Origin: Clostridia bacterium
GTDB taxonomy: Bacteria > Bacillota > Peptococcia > Peptococcales > BICA1-8
Reading direction: 5' to 3'
Length of the DNA stretch: 39,835 nt
NCBI GenBank assembly: GCA_030154225.1
Contig: JASKKI010000015.1
Span: forward strand, 1 to 39,835
The position numbers were made by a program, and so were the translations under genes. Shown piece after piece: positions 39,122-39,835 of this stretch (within the stretch, counting starts at the first letter, position 1; every line of letters starts with the position of its first letter). The notes below the pieces were generated by a model. It did no database searches and had not been told where the DNA came from. It saw only the letters and a list, made by a program, of their open reading frames with translations.

Positions 39122-39721
39122 ATGCTATATTATGCCGATGCTGTAGCTAAATTGATTGAGGAATTGGCAAAACTTCCCGGTATCGGACCTAAAACAGCCC
39201 AGAGATTGGCCTTTCATATTCTGCGGGGTAGCAAAGAGGATGCTTACAATCTAGCAAAAGCTTTAGTAAATGCTAAAGAAAAAGTAGGTTATTGTTCGAT
39301 ATGCTGTAATTTGACCGATATAAATCCGTGTCGTATTTGCAGTAATGTAAATCGTGATGGTTCTTTAATATGTGTAGTTGAGGACCCCAGGGATGTTGTA
39401 GCTTTTGAACGCACAAAAGAATATAAAGGTTATTATCATGTTTTACATGGAGCTATTTCACCCATAGAGGGAATTGGCCCTGAACAATTAAAAATCAAGG
39501 AATTATTGGAGCGTATTCAAAATCAAGAAATCAAAGAAATTATCGTAGCTACTAATTCCAGTATTGAGGGTGAAGCAACTGCTATGTATTTAGCTAAGTT
39601 AATAAAACCTCTAGGTATTAAAGTTACCAGAATTGCTCAAGGAATACCGGTGGGTGGCGATATTGAATATGCCGATGAAGTTACCCTTTCTAGGGCATTT
39701 ACTGGTAGAAGGGAAATGTAA
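39122..39721 (+). CDS. recR: Recombination mediator RecR
   Basis: Works with RecO/RecF to load RecA. 199 residues. A helix-hairpin-helix ([18 protein letters not shown]) lies at 17-34. A four-cysteine zinc finger uses Cys58, 61, 70 and 73. The TOPRIM domain starts near 81 ([15 protein letters not shown]). The C-terminal Walker-like segment reads [18 protein letters not shown] in outline ([15 protein letters not shown]). The ribosome-binding site lies within the end of ybaB. Confidence 0.97.
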   Translation: MLYYADAVAKLIEELAKLPGIGPKTAQRLAFHILRGSKEDAYNLAKALVNAKEKVGYCSICCNLTDINPCRICSNVNRDGSLICVVEDPRDVVAFERTKEYKGYYHVLHGAISPIEGIGPEQLKIKELLERIQNQEIKEIIVATNSSIEGEATAMYLAKLIKPLGIKVTRIAQGIPVGGDIEYADEVTLSRAFTGRREM

Positions 39722-39835
39722 ATTTATAAATTAGATTGTATAAACCAAATAAACTCCTTTCATTTTTCAAATGTATGAAACGGGGTAAATAAAGTAGTAT
39801 TAGAAAACATGGTTTATTAGGGAGAAGAAAAGCCC

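Overview
This is the chromosomal replication-origin region of an AT-rich, low-GC Gram-positive bacterium, most likely an anaerobic clostridial-type Firmicute. The evidence is the core gene order (noc-parAB, mnmE-jag-yidC-rnpA-rpmH, dnaA-dnaN-recF-remB-gyrB-gyrA), a Noc paralogue of ParB, the long Bacillus/Clostridium-type SRP RNA with Alu domain, a serine T-box riboswitch, and an S-layer-homology (SLH) protein. I cannot name the species from sequence alone.

Left arm (1-10087): all genes are on the minus strand, read leftwards away from the origin. Order from the origin outward: rpmH, rnpA, yidD, yidC, khpB/jag, mnmE, mnmG, rsmG, noc, parA, parB, then a parS site just past parB. A near-consensus Noc-binding palindrome lies inside mnmG.

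Origin (10088-12009): two clusters of DnaA boxes flank dnaA. The dnaA-dnaN gap ends in a box followed by CTA/TTA triplets (a DnaA-trio) and an AT-rich stretch, which is where unwinding is expected. Gene direction switches here: everything from dnaA rightward is on the plus strand except one gene (35386-36156).

Right arm: dnaA, dnaN, recF (no S4-domain yaaA between them), remB, gyrB, a glyoxalase-like VOC protein, a small four-helix membrane protein, gyrA, an AblB-like acetyltransferase, ackA and a PdxT-like protein that has lost its catalytic cysteine. From about 23.4 kb to 36.7 kb the theme is serine: a serine-specific T-box controls a PLP aminotransferase plus serA, followed by serS and four serine tRNAs (UGA, GCU, CGA, GGA anticodons). 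Interspersed are two arginine tRNAs, the tRNA deaminase gene tadA, a 1.2-kb-residue-class SLH surface protein, a crotonase, a pyridoxal kinase-like gene and a GalT-like nucleotidyltransferase. The window closes with the SRP RNA, dnaX, ybaB and recR.

Intergenic DNA carries several unexplained repeats: a 70-nt element present as an inverted pair almost equidistant from the origin, a 128-bp element with nested inverted repeats overlapping the serS stop codon, ACTAGTNACTAA-rich elements before serS and serine tRNAs, and AGGAAGCAAGA-type repeats directly after two serine tRNAs. The least conventional gene-level signals are the catalytically degenerate PdxT homologue and a hairpin plus orphan ribosome-binding site ahead of yidC. 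I see no CRISPR array, prophage or complete insertion sequence. No wholly new multi-gene system is evident.
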